From: DAINRZ01 sp964634885 | GTDB taxonomy: Bacteria; Bacteroidota; Ignavibacteria; Kapaibacteriales; UBA2268 | Reading direction: 5' to 3' | Assembly (NCBI GenBank): GCA_964634885.1 | Contig: CAZWLN010000001.1 | Coordinates: 62,001-126,000, forward strand | Length of the DNA: 64,000 bases | Shown here: positions 43,688-53,373 of the stretch, piece by piece | Numbering within the stretch: position 1 is the first letter of the stretch | Layout: each line of letters starts with the position of its first letter | Translations under genes and position numbers: made by a program | Notes under the pieces: model-generated | The model's database searches: none | What the model saw: the letters and a program-made list of their open reading frames with translations, nothing else | What the model was told of the DNA's origin: nothing

Positions 43688-45493
43688 ATGAATTATAAAA
43701 CAGTACCCGAAATGTTCAGTAAAATATGCGATAAGTACAATGAACAGAAACCCGCATATTACTTTAAAAAAGATGGGAAATACGTTGCTTTTACCTATTC
43801 GGCTCTGCGTGACAGCGTCGAAAGATTCGCCGTCGGATTGCTCGACCTGGGTATCAAAAAAGGAGACCGTGTCGGCATTGTGTCTGAAAACAGGATCGAA
43901 TGGATCGTGGCAGACTTTGCCCTGACATCCATCGGGGCGGTCGATGTGCCGATATTCCCAACCCATACGGCTAAACAGGAAGAATATATATTCAACAACT
44001 GCGGCGCTAAAACCATTATTGTTTCCAACAACTACCAACTGAAAAAAATACTCGAAGTACGTGAAAACCTTAGCGAACTGGAACAGATCATTGTAATGAA
44101 CAAAGACTTTCCCGAAGGTGATTCGTCGATCATCTCCATGACCGACATCATGAAAACCGGTACCAGGATCATGACTCCCATCGAGAGAAGAAAAAAACTT
44201 AATAAAATCAGGGAAGAGATATTGCCCGGAGACCTTTTAACATTGATCTATACGAGCGGCACAACCGGCGTGCCAAAAGGTGTAATGCTTACCAATGAGA
44301 ATGTAATTACAAATGTAAACCAGCTAATTAACACCGGCCTCATCGACGAATCCGACACTTTCCTGTCATACCTGCCCTTGTGCCATGCCTACGAAAGGAC
44401 AACCGGATACTACACGGCTTTTGGAATGGGCTCTAATATGGCTCTCGCCGAGTCCATCGAGACAGTGGGGCTTAACCTCACAGAAGTAAAACCCACGATT
44501 CTGACGACCGTACCGCGCCTGCTCGAGATAATCAAAAGAAAGATCATCACAAATATGGAAAAAGAGCCCAAGACAAAAAGAAAGATATTCTATTGGGCAA
44601 TGGATGTCGGGCAGCAGTACCTCGACGCGAAAAAGAAGAACATCGTTTCGATTCCACTCAAATCAAAATATATGCTTGCCGACAGGCTTGTCTATTCGAA
44701 GATCAGGGAAAGGACAGGGGGCAGGCTTAAGAAGTTCGTTTCCGGCGGCGCTGCTCTTCCCGAAGACGTCGGCAACTTTTTCATGGCCGTAGGTTTAATT
44801 GTAATCGAAGGATACGGACTGACTGAAGCGTCACCGGTAGTGTCCGTTACCAGGCTCGACAATGTCGAGATCGGCACAATCGGAAAGCCATTGTCCGACA
44901 TGGAATTGAAATTCGCTCCTGACGGTGAGATACTCATCCGGGGCAGGAATGTAATGAAAGGCTACTGGAACGACCCCGAAGGCACTGCCGAATCGATCGA
45001 CGCCGACGGCTGGCTGTACACCGGCGACATCGGAACAATGACCGAAAAAGGCAATCTTAAGATTACCGACAGGAAGAAAAACATCATCGTCAACAGCGGC
45101 GGCAAGAATATTGCTCCTCAACACATTGAAAACACCCTCAGCCAGAGCATTTATATCGAACATGTCCTTCTTGTCGGCGACCGCAGGGAATTCCTTACGG
45201 CGCTCATCACACCTGACTATGAACAGTTGAGGAAATTGGCTGTTGAATTAGGTATTACCTATGAAAAACCAAGCGAATTGATTACGAATGAGCAGATAAT
45301 CAATACCATAAAAAAAGACATCGACAGGCTTCAGTCAGACCTTGCAAAGTACGAAAGAGTCAGGAAATTCAAATTGTTGTCCGAGCCGTTTTCCGTCGAA
45401 AGCGGGGAACTGACACCGAAACTCAGTGTCAGGCGCCACATCGTGGAAAAGAAGTATTCGGACTTCATCGAAGAAATGTACAGGAACAATTAA
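43688..45493 (+). CDS. Long-chain fatty acid-CoA ligase (AMP-dependent synthetase)
   Basis: A 601-residue ANL-superfamily enzyme that activates a fatty acid with ATP to an acyl-adenylate and transfers it to CoA. Motifs: the P-loop TSGTTGVPKG (residues 189-198), LPLCHAYERT, GYGLTEASPV near 376, TGDIG near 445, and the C-terminal DRKKNIIVNSGGKNIAP near 460-475 with the catalytic Lys. The length and the LPLSH-like motif fit long-chain FadD/FAA-type ligases. No signal peptide. It is convergent with the amidase gene, and the two stops overlap by four bases. With etfBA it points to fatty-acid use. Confidence 0.92.
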   Translation: MNYKTVPEMFSKICDKYNEQKPAYYFKKDGKYVAFTYSALRDSVERFAVGLLDLGIKKGDRVGIVSENRIEWIVADFALTSIGAVDVPIFPTHTAKQEEYIFNNCGAKTIIVSNNYQLKKILEVRENLSELEQIIVMNKDFPEGDSSIISMTDIMKTGTRIMTPIERRKKLNKIREEILPGDLLTLIYTSGTTGVPKGVMLTNENVITNVNQLINTGLIDESDTFLSYLPLCHAYERTTGYYTAFGMGSNMALAESIETVGLNLTEVKPTILTTVPRLLEIIKRKIITNMEKEPKTKRKIFYWAMDVGQQYLDAKKKNIVSIPLKSKYMLADRLVYSKIRERTGGRLKKFVSGGAALPEDVGNFFMAVGLIVIEGYGLTEASPVVSVTRLDNVEIGTIGKPLSDMELKFAPDGEILIRGRNVMKGYWNDPEGTAESIDADGWLYTGDIGTMTEKGNLKITDRKKNIIVNSGGKNIAPQHIENTLSQSIYIEHVLLVGDRREFLTALITPDYEQLRKLAVELGITYEKPSELITNEQIINTIKKDIDRLQSDLAKYERVRKFKLLSEPFSVESGELTPKLSVRRHIVEKKYSDFIEEMYRNN

Positions 45494-46701
45494 TTTGCCG
45501 AGTTAATCAATCCCTCACACAGCCATTCGGCTATTGCCTGGCGGTTGCCTTTCTCGAGCAGCCTTACCTGGTTGTTACTGTTCTGTATGTTGCCGAGTTC
45601 TATATAGAGCCCCGTGGGCTGTGTCTCCCTAAGCATATGCAGGTTGCGTGATGTAACCGAGCCTTTGTAGCCCCTGCCGGGCTGGTGCTTGTCGTACTTG
45701 TTTTTAATTGTCCTGTAAACTGTCTCAGCCACCTTCTCGCCCTTGGTACTTCCGGGTTTGTAATAGAAGAAGATGTCAATCAGTTCATTGTTGCTGCGTG
45801 AATCCACGTGAATGCAGACAAGCTGCTGTACCCTGCCTTTACTCTTGTTTTCTTCGTACAGGTTATTGACAATCGACGCCCTCTTTCTCAGGCGCTGAAT
45901 GTTGTCCAGGTCAATATCAATATTGCCGATGTAGTACTCATCGTTGTCGCATTTGAGGTATGATTCGTTTCGAATGCCGTCGTTAGGGTCGCGGACAATC
46001 ATGAATACGGTGGCGCCGTTTTCGATGAGGCACCTGGCAAGACGCAGGGTTACGTCGTAAGCATACTCATCTTCGCACAGCTGGTTATTGTCCTTGAAGC
46101 CGATGGCCCCGGGATCCGGCCCGCCGTGACCGGCGTCCAAATAATAATAGCATCCCTTAAGCCTGTTGCTTTTAACGGCAATATCCTCGAAATCCCTGCC
46201 GAATATCTCATATTTCCTGTCGGTTTTCTCCTTGCCGCTGTCTTCCTGTTCTTCTGTGTTACCTTTTTCCGGAACTGCTTCTTTGGGAGGTTTTACCTCG
46301 GCGGGATCATAAACAGGTACCCACAGTTCAAGGTTGACCCTGTAATCTCCGTCTTTCAAGCCCAGCCTGAACAATTCCAGGTTATAGTTCTTAATCTTAT
46401 TAGCCCTTTCGAAATCATCAATTCCAAGGGTGGTACGGATATTCTTTTTATTGTACCTGTGAATCCTGACCGGCAGAAAATATTCTTTTGTGGTGATGAG
46501 TCCGCCTTTTTTTGTAAACCTGCCCTTGTTCAGTTCCTTGAATTTGTTAATGTATTTCTTGTCGGGAGTCAAGAGGTAACGTTTCAGCAATGTATTGACA
46601 CCGTCGCCCTCTTTTGGTTTCACTTTTACATATTCCTTTTCCTGGGCAGCCATGGCAGTTGAGGAAACGATAATCAATAATAAAATCAGTAATTTATTCA
46701 T
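45490..46701 (-). CDS. N-acetylmuramoyl-L-alanine amidase (Amidase_3)
   Basis: A 403-residue secreted zinc amidase that cleaves the bond between N-acetylmuramic acid and L-Ala in peptidoglycan. A signal peptide (1-18) is followed by an N-terminal region resembling a LysM-like/LysM-poor wall-binding part (about 25-170, with a charged linker 150-165). The catalytic domain has zinc ligands and catalytic residues at H192 (DAGHGGPD), E210/E212 (CEDEYAYD), H298 (VCIHVDSRS) and E368 (LYIELGN). It is convergent with the acyl-CoA ligase gene. Role in cell separation or wall turnover is from family knowledge; the autoinhibitory arrangement of AmiABC is not evident. Confidence 0.9.
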   Translation of the reverse strand: MNKLLILLLIIVSSTAMAAQEKEYVKVKPKEGDGVNTLLKRYLLTPDKKYINKFKELNKGRFTKKGGLITTKEYFLPVRIHRYNKKNIRTTLGIDDFERANKIKNYNLELFRLGLKDGDYRVNLELWVPVYDPAEVKPPKEAVPEKGNTEEQEDSGKEKTDRKYEIFGRDFEDIAVKSNRLKGCYYYLDAGHGGPDPGAIGFKDNNQLCEDEYAYDVTLRLARCLIENGATVFMIVRDPNDGIRNESYLKCDNDEYYIGNIDIDLDNIQRLRKRASIVNNLYEENKSKGRVQQLVCIHVDSRSNNELIDIFFYYKPGSTKGEKVAETVYRTIKNKYDKHQPGRGYKGSVTSRNLHMLRETQPTGLYIELGNIQNSNNQVRLLEKGNRQAIAEWLCEGLINSAN

Positions 46702-46849
46702 TTTTCCAATAAACTATTCATACATTTTAACTACAATATTTAGCAAAATAATAAATCCCTGAATAAAATTAAATTTTATATAAAGCCGAATTATTAATAT
46801 TTTAAGAATAGAATAATAATATATAGTATAAAAAACTATAGAGAAGGAC

Positions 46850-46944
46850 AATTGCACAGGAAAACTCGAAATATTGCAAAAGTAAATGGTGGGCCGGAGA
46901 AACCCGTAGTTTCAAGGCCTGGTGTCAGCAATCTGAGTTTTTTC
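46850..46944 (+). ncRNA. Predicted structured leader RNA upstream of the methionine gene
   Basis: A compact, nested secondary structure lies 43 bases before the homocysteine methyltransferase/MTHFR start. Outer stem AAAACTC (46861-46867) pairs with GAGTTTT (46935-46941). The next, ATTGC (46873-46877), pairs with GCAAT (46928-46932). An inner hairpin has GGGCC (46891-46895) with GGCCT (46916-46920) and GAAAC (46899-46903) with GTTTC (46909-46913). The 3' strand of the outer stem runs into six T (46938-46943), so opening or closing it could control termination. It is not a clear match by eye to SAM-I, cobalamin or c-di-GMP-I consensus. A metabolite-sensing role is inferred from location only. 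Confidence 0.5.
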
Positions 46945-46986
46945 GGACAGTCTTTTGTAAAAATAATCGAAACATAGCAGGGAATT

Positions 46987-48837
46987 ATGAAAAGAAAATC
47001 AGGTTTCAGGGAGCAATTGCAGAAAAGCGTAATACTCTTTGACGGAGGTAACGGAACTGAGTATTACAAAAACGGGGTTTATATCAATCAATGCTATGAC
47101 GAACTGAACCTGAAGAATCCCGCACTTGTAAAGAAAGTCCATGAAGAATACCGCACTGCCGGAGCAGATGTATTGGAAACCAATACATTTGCCGCCAACC
47201 GTTTCAAGCTAATGCCCTTTAACCTTACCGGCAGCCTCTATTCAATAAACTATGAAGGAGCTAAGCTTGCACGTGAAGTAGCAGGCGACAGCCTCTATGT
47301 CGCCGGGGCTGTAGGGCCTCTCGGTGTACAGATTGAACCGCTGGGCCCCATCGCCAGGGAAGAAGCCGCCGGGTATTTCAAAGAACAGATGAAGCCACTG
47401 ATCGACGGTGGGGTGGACCTGTTCATACTCGAGACTTTCATATACATCGATGAATTAATCCAGGCAGTGAAAGCTGTACGCGAGCTGTGTGACCTTCCTG
47501 TCGTCGCAAGCATGACAATCGACGAGGACACAGCCTCTCTTACAGGCGCCGAACCGGAGGTACTGATCAGGGAAATGGAAAACACCGGCGCCGACATCAT
47601 CGGCATCAATTGTACCGCCGGGCCGCAGGTAATGCTTCAGTGGCTCGAACGTGTGCGGAACCTCACTGCCAAACCAATATCGATAATGCCAAACGCCGGA
47701 AAACCCAGGAACATCGACGGCAGGACAATATACCTCGCATCACCCGAGTATTTCGGCGAATATGCCAAGCATTTCATCCGGGCCGGAGCTAACATCATCG
47801 GCGGTTGCTGCGGTACAGGCCCGGAACATATTAAGAAAATGCGGAACACCATCTCCTCGCTCCAACCCCAAACCAGGAAATTCAATATTGAAATAATTGC
47901 ACCTGAAACGGTACCTGACGTAAAGGGAGTACCGGCAGCAATGAAATCACGCCTCGCCAGGCGCCTCCATGACAATCATTTTGTTACAATGGTGGAATTG
48001 CTCTCACCAAGAGGCGTCGAGCCGGACACGGAAATTGGGAAAGCCAGGGATCTGTTTTTCCGCGGCATCGATGTCATCAATATCCCCGACGGCCCCAGGG
48101 CGAGTGCAAGAATGTCCGCCCTGGCGCTGGCAGTAAAGATCCAGAGGGAAGTCGGAATTGAAACGCTTCTACACTATGTTTGCCGCGACCGCAATGTCAT
48201 CGGTATGCAGTCTGACCTGCTGGGCGCCTATGCTCTCGGACTGAGGAACATACTGGCAATTACCGGCGATCCACCCAAACTCGGCAGCTATCCGGACGCT
48301 ACCGCTGTTTTCGACGTCGATTCCATCGGCCTCGTCAACATCATCAACAGGCTCAACCACGGCATGGACATCGCCGGCAATCCAATCGGCAAGCCAACCG
48401 GCTTTTTCACAGGGGTCGGCGTCAACCCCGGAGCAATTAACCTGGACGAAGAACTCAGGAGGCTGGACTGGAAAGTGGACGCCGGCGCTGAGTTCATCAT
48501 TACCCAACCTGTTTTCGACATCAGGCTCTTCGAGAGATTCCTCGAAAGGATCGAACATATAAAGATACCGGTAATAGCGGGAATATGGCCTCTGTCGTCC
48601 ATCAGGAACGCCGAATTCATGAACAATGAGATTCCGGGTTGCCATGTACCCGAAGAAATACTGGCGAGGTTAAGAAAGCAGGAAGGCGACAAAGAAGGCA
48701 GCCTCCGCGAGGGTGTCCTGGTTGCTAAGGAGACTCTCGAGGCCATGATCGGGCTGATCAGGGGAGTACAGATTTCTGTACCTTTCGGCAGGGTGCAGAC
48801 TGTCAATGATTTATTGGAAGGATTTGTACTGGTTTAA
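46987..48837 (+). CDS. Bifunctional homocysteine S-methyltransferase / methylenetetrahydrofolate reductase
   Basis: A 616-residue fusion acting in methionine and one-carbon metabolism. Residues 1-290 are a homocysteine S-methyltransferase (BHMT/MmuM-like) domain with zinc-binding Cys209 (GINCTAGP) and Cys274-Cys275 (GGCCGTGPEHI). Residues about 310-616 are a MetF-type TIM barrel (VTMVELLSPRG, DPPKLG, TQPVFD) that reduces 5,10-methylene-THF to 5-methyl-THF with an FAD. The same order is known from Bacillus YitJ. Cobalamin and folate-activation domains of MetH are absent, so the methyl donor to the first domain may be 5-methyl-THF or another metabolite; this is uncertain. AGGG precedes the ATG, and the structured leader lies upstream. 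Confidence 0.9.
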   Translation: MKRKSGFREQLQKSVILFDGGNGTEYYKNGVYINQCYDELNLKNPALVKKVHEEYRTAGADVLETNTFAANRFKLMPFNLTGSLYSINYEGAKLAREVAGDSLYVAGAVGPLGVQIEPLGPIAREEAAGYFKEQMKPLIDGGVDLFILETFIYIDELIQAVKAVRELCDLPVVASMTIDEDTASLTGAEPEVLIREMENTGADIIGINCTAGPQVMLQWLERVRNLTAKPISIMPNAGKPRNIDGRTIYLASPEYFGEYAKHFIRAGANIIGGCCGTGPEHIKKMRNTISSLQPQTRKFNIEIIAPETVPDVKGVPAAMKSRLARRLHDNHFVTMVELLSPRGVEPDTEIGKARDLFFRGIDVINIPDGPRASARMSALALAVKIQREVGIETLLHYVCRDRNVIGMQSDLLGAYALGLRNILAITGDPPKLGSYPDATAVFDVDSIGLVNIINRLNHGMDIAGNPIGKPTGFFTGVGVNPGAINLDEELRRLDWKVDAGAEFIITQPVFDIRLFERFLERIEHIKIPVIAGIWPLSSIRNAEFMNNEIPGCHVPEEILARLRKQEGDKEGSLREGVLVAKETLEAMIGLIRGVQISVPFGRVQTVNDLLEGFVLV

Positions 48838-48917
48838 TTCACAGTTCAATTTATTTTAAAAAAGAACGATAATAGAATTTGATTACAGGATTATTTGATT
48901 AAAGTCGAAATTGTTAA

Positions 48918-51900
48918 ATGAAAAACAGTAAACAAAATGGTGGATTGATTTCAAGGAGCATCAGGTTCCTGCATTACATTGTCCTGCTCTCCCTGCTAAT
49001 TCTTTCTGTGTATTGCTTCGTAGAAGCAAATTACAGTGTTTTTGCGCTGTTAGTGCTCTTTGTTACGGGCAGCTACATAGGATTCAGGAGATTAATAAAC
49101 AAGTATTACCAAGAGTTAGAGAGAATCCAGACGATTGACCGGGAGAAAATCAGCGATTTGGACATTAGGCTCGGCCGGGTCAATGATAACATCAGGTCGC
49201 TGATGGAATCGTCAAGCGACTGTATCATGATCGTTACCGAAAATAAAATCGTTTTTGTCAATCAGAAACTGCTTAAACTCACAGGGTTTGAGAAAGAAGA
49301 ACTGGAAGGACAGTTCTTTCTGTCCCTGATTGCATCCCACGCTGACATTACCTTTATTAATGGAGACAAAGACCTTAATTGCGATACACTTGAAAATAAG
49401 AGTTTCGAGTTCAGCGGCTATGACAAATCCGGCAACAAAATATCCCTTGAGATCAGTACTGCAAGTATCAGCTATGATAACCGGAATTCCCTTATTTATT
49501 TTATCAGGGACATCAGCGACAGGAACCGGTATATGCAGGATCTGAAGGACAGGGAGAATTTCCTTGTCAATATATTCGAGGCAATACAGGACAGGATTTT
49601 CATTGTTGACCTGGATATGACAATCATTAAAGCCAACAAATCGGTCGAAGACGACTATACGACTTTCGGCACCGATGTGATCGGCAAAAAGTGTTACGAA
49701 GTGTTTCAGCATGAACGAGATGTTTGTATCTGGTGCCCCGGCCCTAAGGCCATGAAGACAGGCAAACCCTGCAGCGAGATTATTCCTTTTCCCTGTAGTG
49801 TCTCAAAAGACCAGTACCTGGAACTTACTGCCCATCCCATGTATGACGACGAAGGCCGGATTAAAGGCATTATCAATTATGTAAAAGATATTACGCAATT
49901 GATCACAACCCAGACGGAACTACATAAAAAGGAGAATAACCTACAGTCGCTCATCAACAGCAATATGGACTTCATCTGGTCTGTTGACAGCAATTATACA
50001 ATACAGATTGTCAACTCACAGATAAGGAATTTCTACAGCTTTGCCTACGGCCTGAAACTGCAAACCGGGATGAGTGTTTACACCCTGCCCAACGAAGATC
50101 ATAAGAATCTCTGGCGCAAGTATTACCCTGACGTAATGAACGGGGCGTCTTTCAATGTCGAGGAAACATTCAGGCTCTTCGACACTACTTATATCCTTAC
50201 CCTTACGATCAACCCGATCCGGAACGACAACCTGGACATCATCGGTATTACATGCTATGCAAAAGACATTACCGACGCCAGGAAGGCTGAAGAGGAACTG
50301 AAACAGTACAGGATAAACCTCGAAAAACTCGTGGAAGAACGTACCAATGTACTGTCTCTGACAATCGACAAGCTGAATAACGAAATTGAAATCAGGAAAC
50401 GCGCCGACGACGCTCTCAGGAAAAGCGAAGAACTGTACAGGAACCTTGTCGAACGGGCCGGCATCGCCATCCTCATCTGTGACACCGCAGGGAACTTCGT
50501 TTTCTTTAACAACAGGTTCAACCAAATATTCGGCTATACGAATACCGAAATGTCTCATTGTTCGCTGGAAACCCTCATCCATCCCGAAGACCACGAAAGA
50601 ATACTGTCTGTGTTCAATATCACCGGCTACTCACTCGTTACTCAGAACCAGTTTGAGTTCAAAGCAGTAAAAAAAGACAAAAGCGTAATCTATGTAGAAG
50701 CCATCAGTAACATCGTAAAAGACGAAGACCGTGTTGTCGGTAACAGGACATACTTGTGGGACATTACACAAAGAAAGATTGTTGAAAATGAGTGGCAGAT
50801 GACCAAAGAGAAGCTTTCCCGCCGCCTGAGGTATGAAGAAGCTCTTTCTACGTCCTCTGCTATACTTTTGAGCAATAAGGAAAGCGCCCTCAATGAATCC
50901 CTGAGTTACCTAATGCACGCTTCCCAGGTCAGTTGTGCCATGATTATGGAGAATATCCCCGACGAAAAAGGTATCGGGCAATTCAAGATTGCATCGACCG
51001 CTTTCGACTGCATGTACTTCGACAATAGCCTTACAGGCAGGGTTTTCCCATATCCCGACGAGAACAGCAGATGGATTGACACCCTTTCTGCCGGTGGCCT
51101 GATCTATGGCAATTATGAAGAATTCAACGATGAAGAAAAAGTGATTTTCACTGAATTGAATCTTGCTTCTTTACTGGCAATCCCGATTTTCGTCCATGGC
51201 AATTGGTACGGGTTCCTCTGCTTCGGCGACATTTATACCCGTAATGAATGGGAGAACGAGTGCATGTTGCTTCAGACTTCTGCCGACCTCATCAGCGCTC
51301 ATTTTGAAAGGAAATTCGCTGAAAACCTGATGAAAAAGGCAATGGAAGAGGCTGAAGAACTGAGCTTGCTGAAATCCCAGTTCCTTGCTAACGTATCCCA
51401 TGAGATACGTACTCCGATGAACGGTATAATCGGTTTCTCAGAGATCATTCTCAGCACCAGTTCTCTCGACACCATTCACTCAAAAGCAAAAGCAATCATC
51501 AAGGAATCCGAATCGCTGATCCTGTTGATAAATGATATTCTGGACCATACAAAGATCGAAGCAGGCAAAACCGTACTCGAATATACGGCAAACGACCTTT
51601 ATCGAATTCTTGAAGATATTGCAGATACGCTCACTGTACAGGCGTCTTCTAAAGAAGTACAGTTCAACCTCATCATCAATGAAAATGTCCCGCGCTATGT
51701 CCTTTGTGACGGCCTACGACTCAGACAGGTGCTGATGAACCTTGCAACAAACGCTGTAAAATTCACACAGGTGGGCTATGTTACCGTTTCGGCAGAACTG
51801 CTCGACGAGGATGATTCGACGGCAGAAATCCTGTTCTCGGTAATAGACACCGGCATCGGTATTCCAGAAGAAAAGCAAAAGGTAATATTCGACAGCTATG

Positions 51901-52952
51901 TGCAGGCTGACGGAAGCACTTCAAGGAAATTCGGCGGTACCGGCCTGGGGACTACCATTTCCAAGCAACTTGTCGAGTTGATGGACGGCAAGATAGGCCT
52001 GAAAAGCGCCATAGGTGAAGGCTCAACATTCTGGTTCTCTCTCAGTCTGAAAAAGTCCCATCCCTCAGAGGAAATCCTTCAGGATATTTCTTTTGCAGAG
52101 GAAATACATGAAGTACTTGCCATCGAAAGGAAGAACATTGCATACAGGATACTTCTCGTTGAAGACTACCCGCCGAACCAGGAAGTAGTTAAAATACACC
52201 TCGAATCCATAGGCTATTTTATCGACATAGCCAATAATGGTTACGAAGGTGTCGATCTGGCAGCCAGGAATAAGTATTCCTTAATACTGATGGACCTTCA
52301 GATGCCGGGAATGGACGGGTTTGAAACGACAGGGATTATCAGGGGTACAAAGAATCCTAATACGAACGTACCCATCATCGCCCTGACTGCCAATGCCGAT
52401 GCCGGCACCCGCTACAACTGTATAAATCAGGGCATGAATGACCTCATTACCAAACCCATCAGACGCAATAACTTCCTGAAGACAATCGATAAATGGATTT
52501 TCATCTCCGATGAAGAGTATTCGGAATCGCAAGGACATAATGACAGCCGTGATATTCCTTCCGAACCGTCTGACTCTGCTAATCAACCATCGACAGAGGT
52601 CCTGGAAAAACCTTTCAACCTGGACGTTGCTCTCGAAGAATTCGGGGATATGGATGTTGTCGAGGACGTCGCAGTGAATTTCATTGCTAATGTCGAGAAA
52701 CAGTTGCCTGCCATTAAAAAGGCCATCGACAAGGCCGGGGAAATAGATTTCGAATTTATCAGGAAAGAGGCCCATTCCATCAAAGGAGCCTCTGCTACAC
52801 TGGAAGCTGTTCCTTTGTCCGTTGTGGCAAAAGAACTGGAAATGCTTGCCAAAGAAAAAAAATCTAATGGTATGATAGAAGCTTATTTTAAACTTGAGTC
52901 AGAATTTATTATATTTAAAGAATTCATTGACAAATTATTCATAAAAATGTAA
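48918..52952 (+). CDS. Multi-PAS hybrid sensor histidine kinase with REC and HPt
   Basis: A 1344-residue membrane signalling protein. Two hydrophobic segments near the N-terminus (about residues 15-60) anchor it. Four or so PAS domains follow (about 75-190, 215-330, 345-460, 490-620). The second has a DVCIWCPG stretch with several cysteines, which may be a redox or metal site. A GAF-type domain spans about 640-790, then HisKA with His828 (NVSHEIRTPMNG) and HATPase_c (NLATNAVKF, DTGIGIP, GGTGLGTTISK). A receiver domain (phospho-site Asp1126, LMDLQMPGMDG, TKPI) and a C-terminal HPt domain with His1286 (EAHSIKGAS) complete it, so an internal phosphorelay is expected. The next gene, seven bases on, is a single-domain receiver. 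Confidence 0.92.
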   Translation: MKNSKQNGGLISRSIRFLHYIVLLSLLILSVYCFVEANYSVFALLVLFVTGSYIGFRRLINKYYQELERIQTIDREKISDLDIRLGRVNDNIRSLMESSSDCIMIVTENKIVFVNQKLLKLTGFEKEELEGQFFLSLIASHADITFINGDKDLNCDTLENKSFEFSGYDKSGNKISLEISTASISYDNRNSLIYFIRDISDRNRYMQDLKDRENFLVNIFEAIQDRIFIVDLDMTIIKANKSVEDDYTTFGTDVIGKKCYEVFQHERDVCIWCPGPKAMKTGKPCSEIIPFPCSVSKDQYLELTAHPMYDDEGRIKGIINYVKDITQLITTQTELHKKENNLQSLINSNMDFIWSVDSNYTIQIVNSQIRNFYSFAYGLKLQTGMSVYTLPNEDHKNLWRKYYPDVMNGASFNVEETFRLFDTTYILTLTINPIRNDNLDIIGITCYAKDITDARKAEEELKQYRINLEKLVEERTNVLSLTIDKLNNEIEIRKRADDALRKSEELYRNLVERAGIAILICDTAGNFVFFNNRFNQIFGYTNTEMSHCSLETLIHPEDHERILSVFNITGYSLVTQNQFEFKAVKKDKSVIYVEAISNIVKDEDRVVGNRTYLWDITQRKIVENEWQMTKEKLSRRLRYEEALSTSSAILLSNKESALNESLSYLMHASQVSCAMIMENIPDEKGIGQFKIASTAFDCMYFDNSLTGRVFPYPDENSRWIDTLSAGGLIYGNYEEFNDEEKVIFTELNLASLLAIPIFVHGNWYGFLCFGDIYTRNEWENECMLLQTSADLISAHFERKFAENLMKKAMEEAEELSLLKSQFLANVSHEIRTPMNGIIGFSEIILSTSSLDTIHSKAKAIIKESESLILLINDILDHTKIEAGKTVLEYTANDLYRILEDIADTLTVQASSKEVQFNLIINENVPRYVLCDGLRLRQVLMNLATNAVKFTQVGYVTVSAELLDEDDSTAEILFSVIDTGIGIPEEKQKVIFDSYVQADGSTSRKFGGTGLGTTISKQLVELMDGKIGLKSAIGEGSTFWFSLSLKKSHPSEEILQDISFAEEIHEVLAIERKNIAYRILLVEDYPPNQEVVKIHLESIGYFIDIANNGYEGVDLAARNKYSLILMDLQMPGMDGFETTGIIRGTKNPNTNVPIIALTANADAGTRYNCINQGMNDLITKPIRRNNFLKTIDKWIFISDEEYSESQGHNDSRDIPSEPSDSANQPSTEVLEKPFNLDVALEEFGDMDVVEDVAVNFIANVEKQLPAIKKAIDKAGEIDFEFIRKEAHSIKGASATLEAVPLSVVAKELEMLAKEKKSNGMIEAYFKLESEFIIFKEFIDKLFIKM

Positions 52953-52959
52953 GAGTGAT

Positions 52960-53355
52960 ATGAAAATTCTAGTTGTTGACGACGAGTATGTATCTTTAAA
53001 AAAAATGAAAATTTTAATGTCGGGCTATGGTGATGTGGATACGGCTTCAAGCGGAAGGGAAGCGCTGGACAAATTTTCAAAATCTTACTGGGATGAACAA
53101 TTCTACGACCTGATTACCATCGACATCGAGATGCCTGACATGACCGGACTGGAACTGCTGGAAAGAATCATCGACCAGGAAAAACTGCTGATGATCACAC
53201 CGGCAAAGAAAATCATTATTACAGCAGAAGGCACTGCTGAGAATCTGGCAATTGCTTATAAGTACAAAGTAAGCGGCTTCATCGTTAAACCTGTACAACG
53301 CCTTGTCCTTGACAAGAAGCTCAGTTCCATGGGATTTGCAAGATTGGCACAGTAA
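52960..53355 (+). CDS. Single-domain response regulator (CheY-like)
   Basis: A 131-residue receiver domain, with no output domain. The acidic pocket is Asp7/Asp8, the phosphorylation site is Asp55 (TIDIEMPDMTG), the switch Thr is Thr88 (IIITAEG) and the conserved Lys is Lys110 (GFIVKP). It starts seven bases after the hybrid kinase stop and is surely co-transcribed and co-functional, receiving phosphate from the HPt at the kinase C-terminus. The output may be protein-protein interaction, as for CheY. Its target is not in the window. It is convergent with the OmpA-like gene. Confidence 0.9.
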   Translation: MKILVVDDEYVSLKKMKILMSGYGDVDTASSGREALDKFSKSYWDEQFYDLITIDIEMPDMTGLELLERIIDQEKLLMITPAKKIIITAEGTAENLAIAYKYKVSGFIVKPVQRLVLDKKLSSMGFARLAQ

Positions 53356-53373
53356 ATTATTTTTTTTATTTCT

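Noticed and set aside
46850..46944. Assignment to SAM-I, cobalamin or c-di-GMP-I riboswitch
   Set aside because: Only loose similarity in short stretches; the key conserved cores of those classes were not found by eye.
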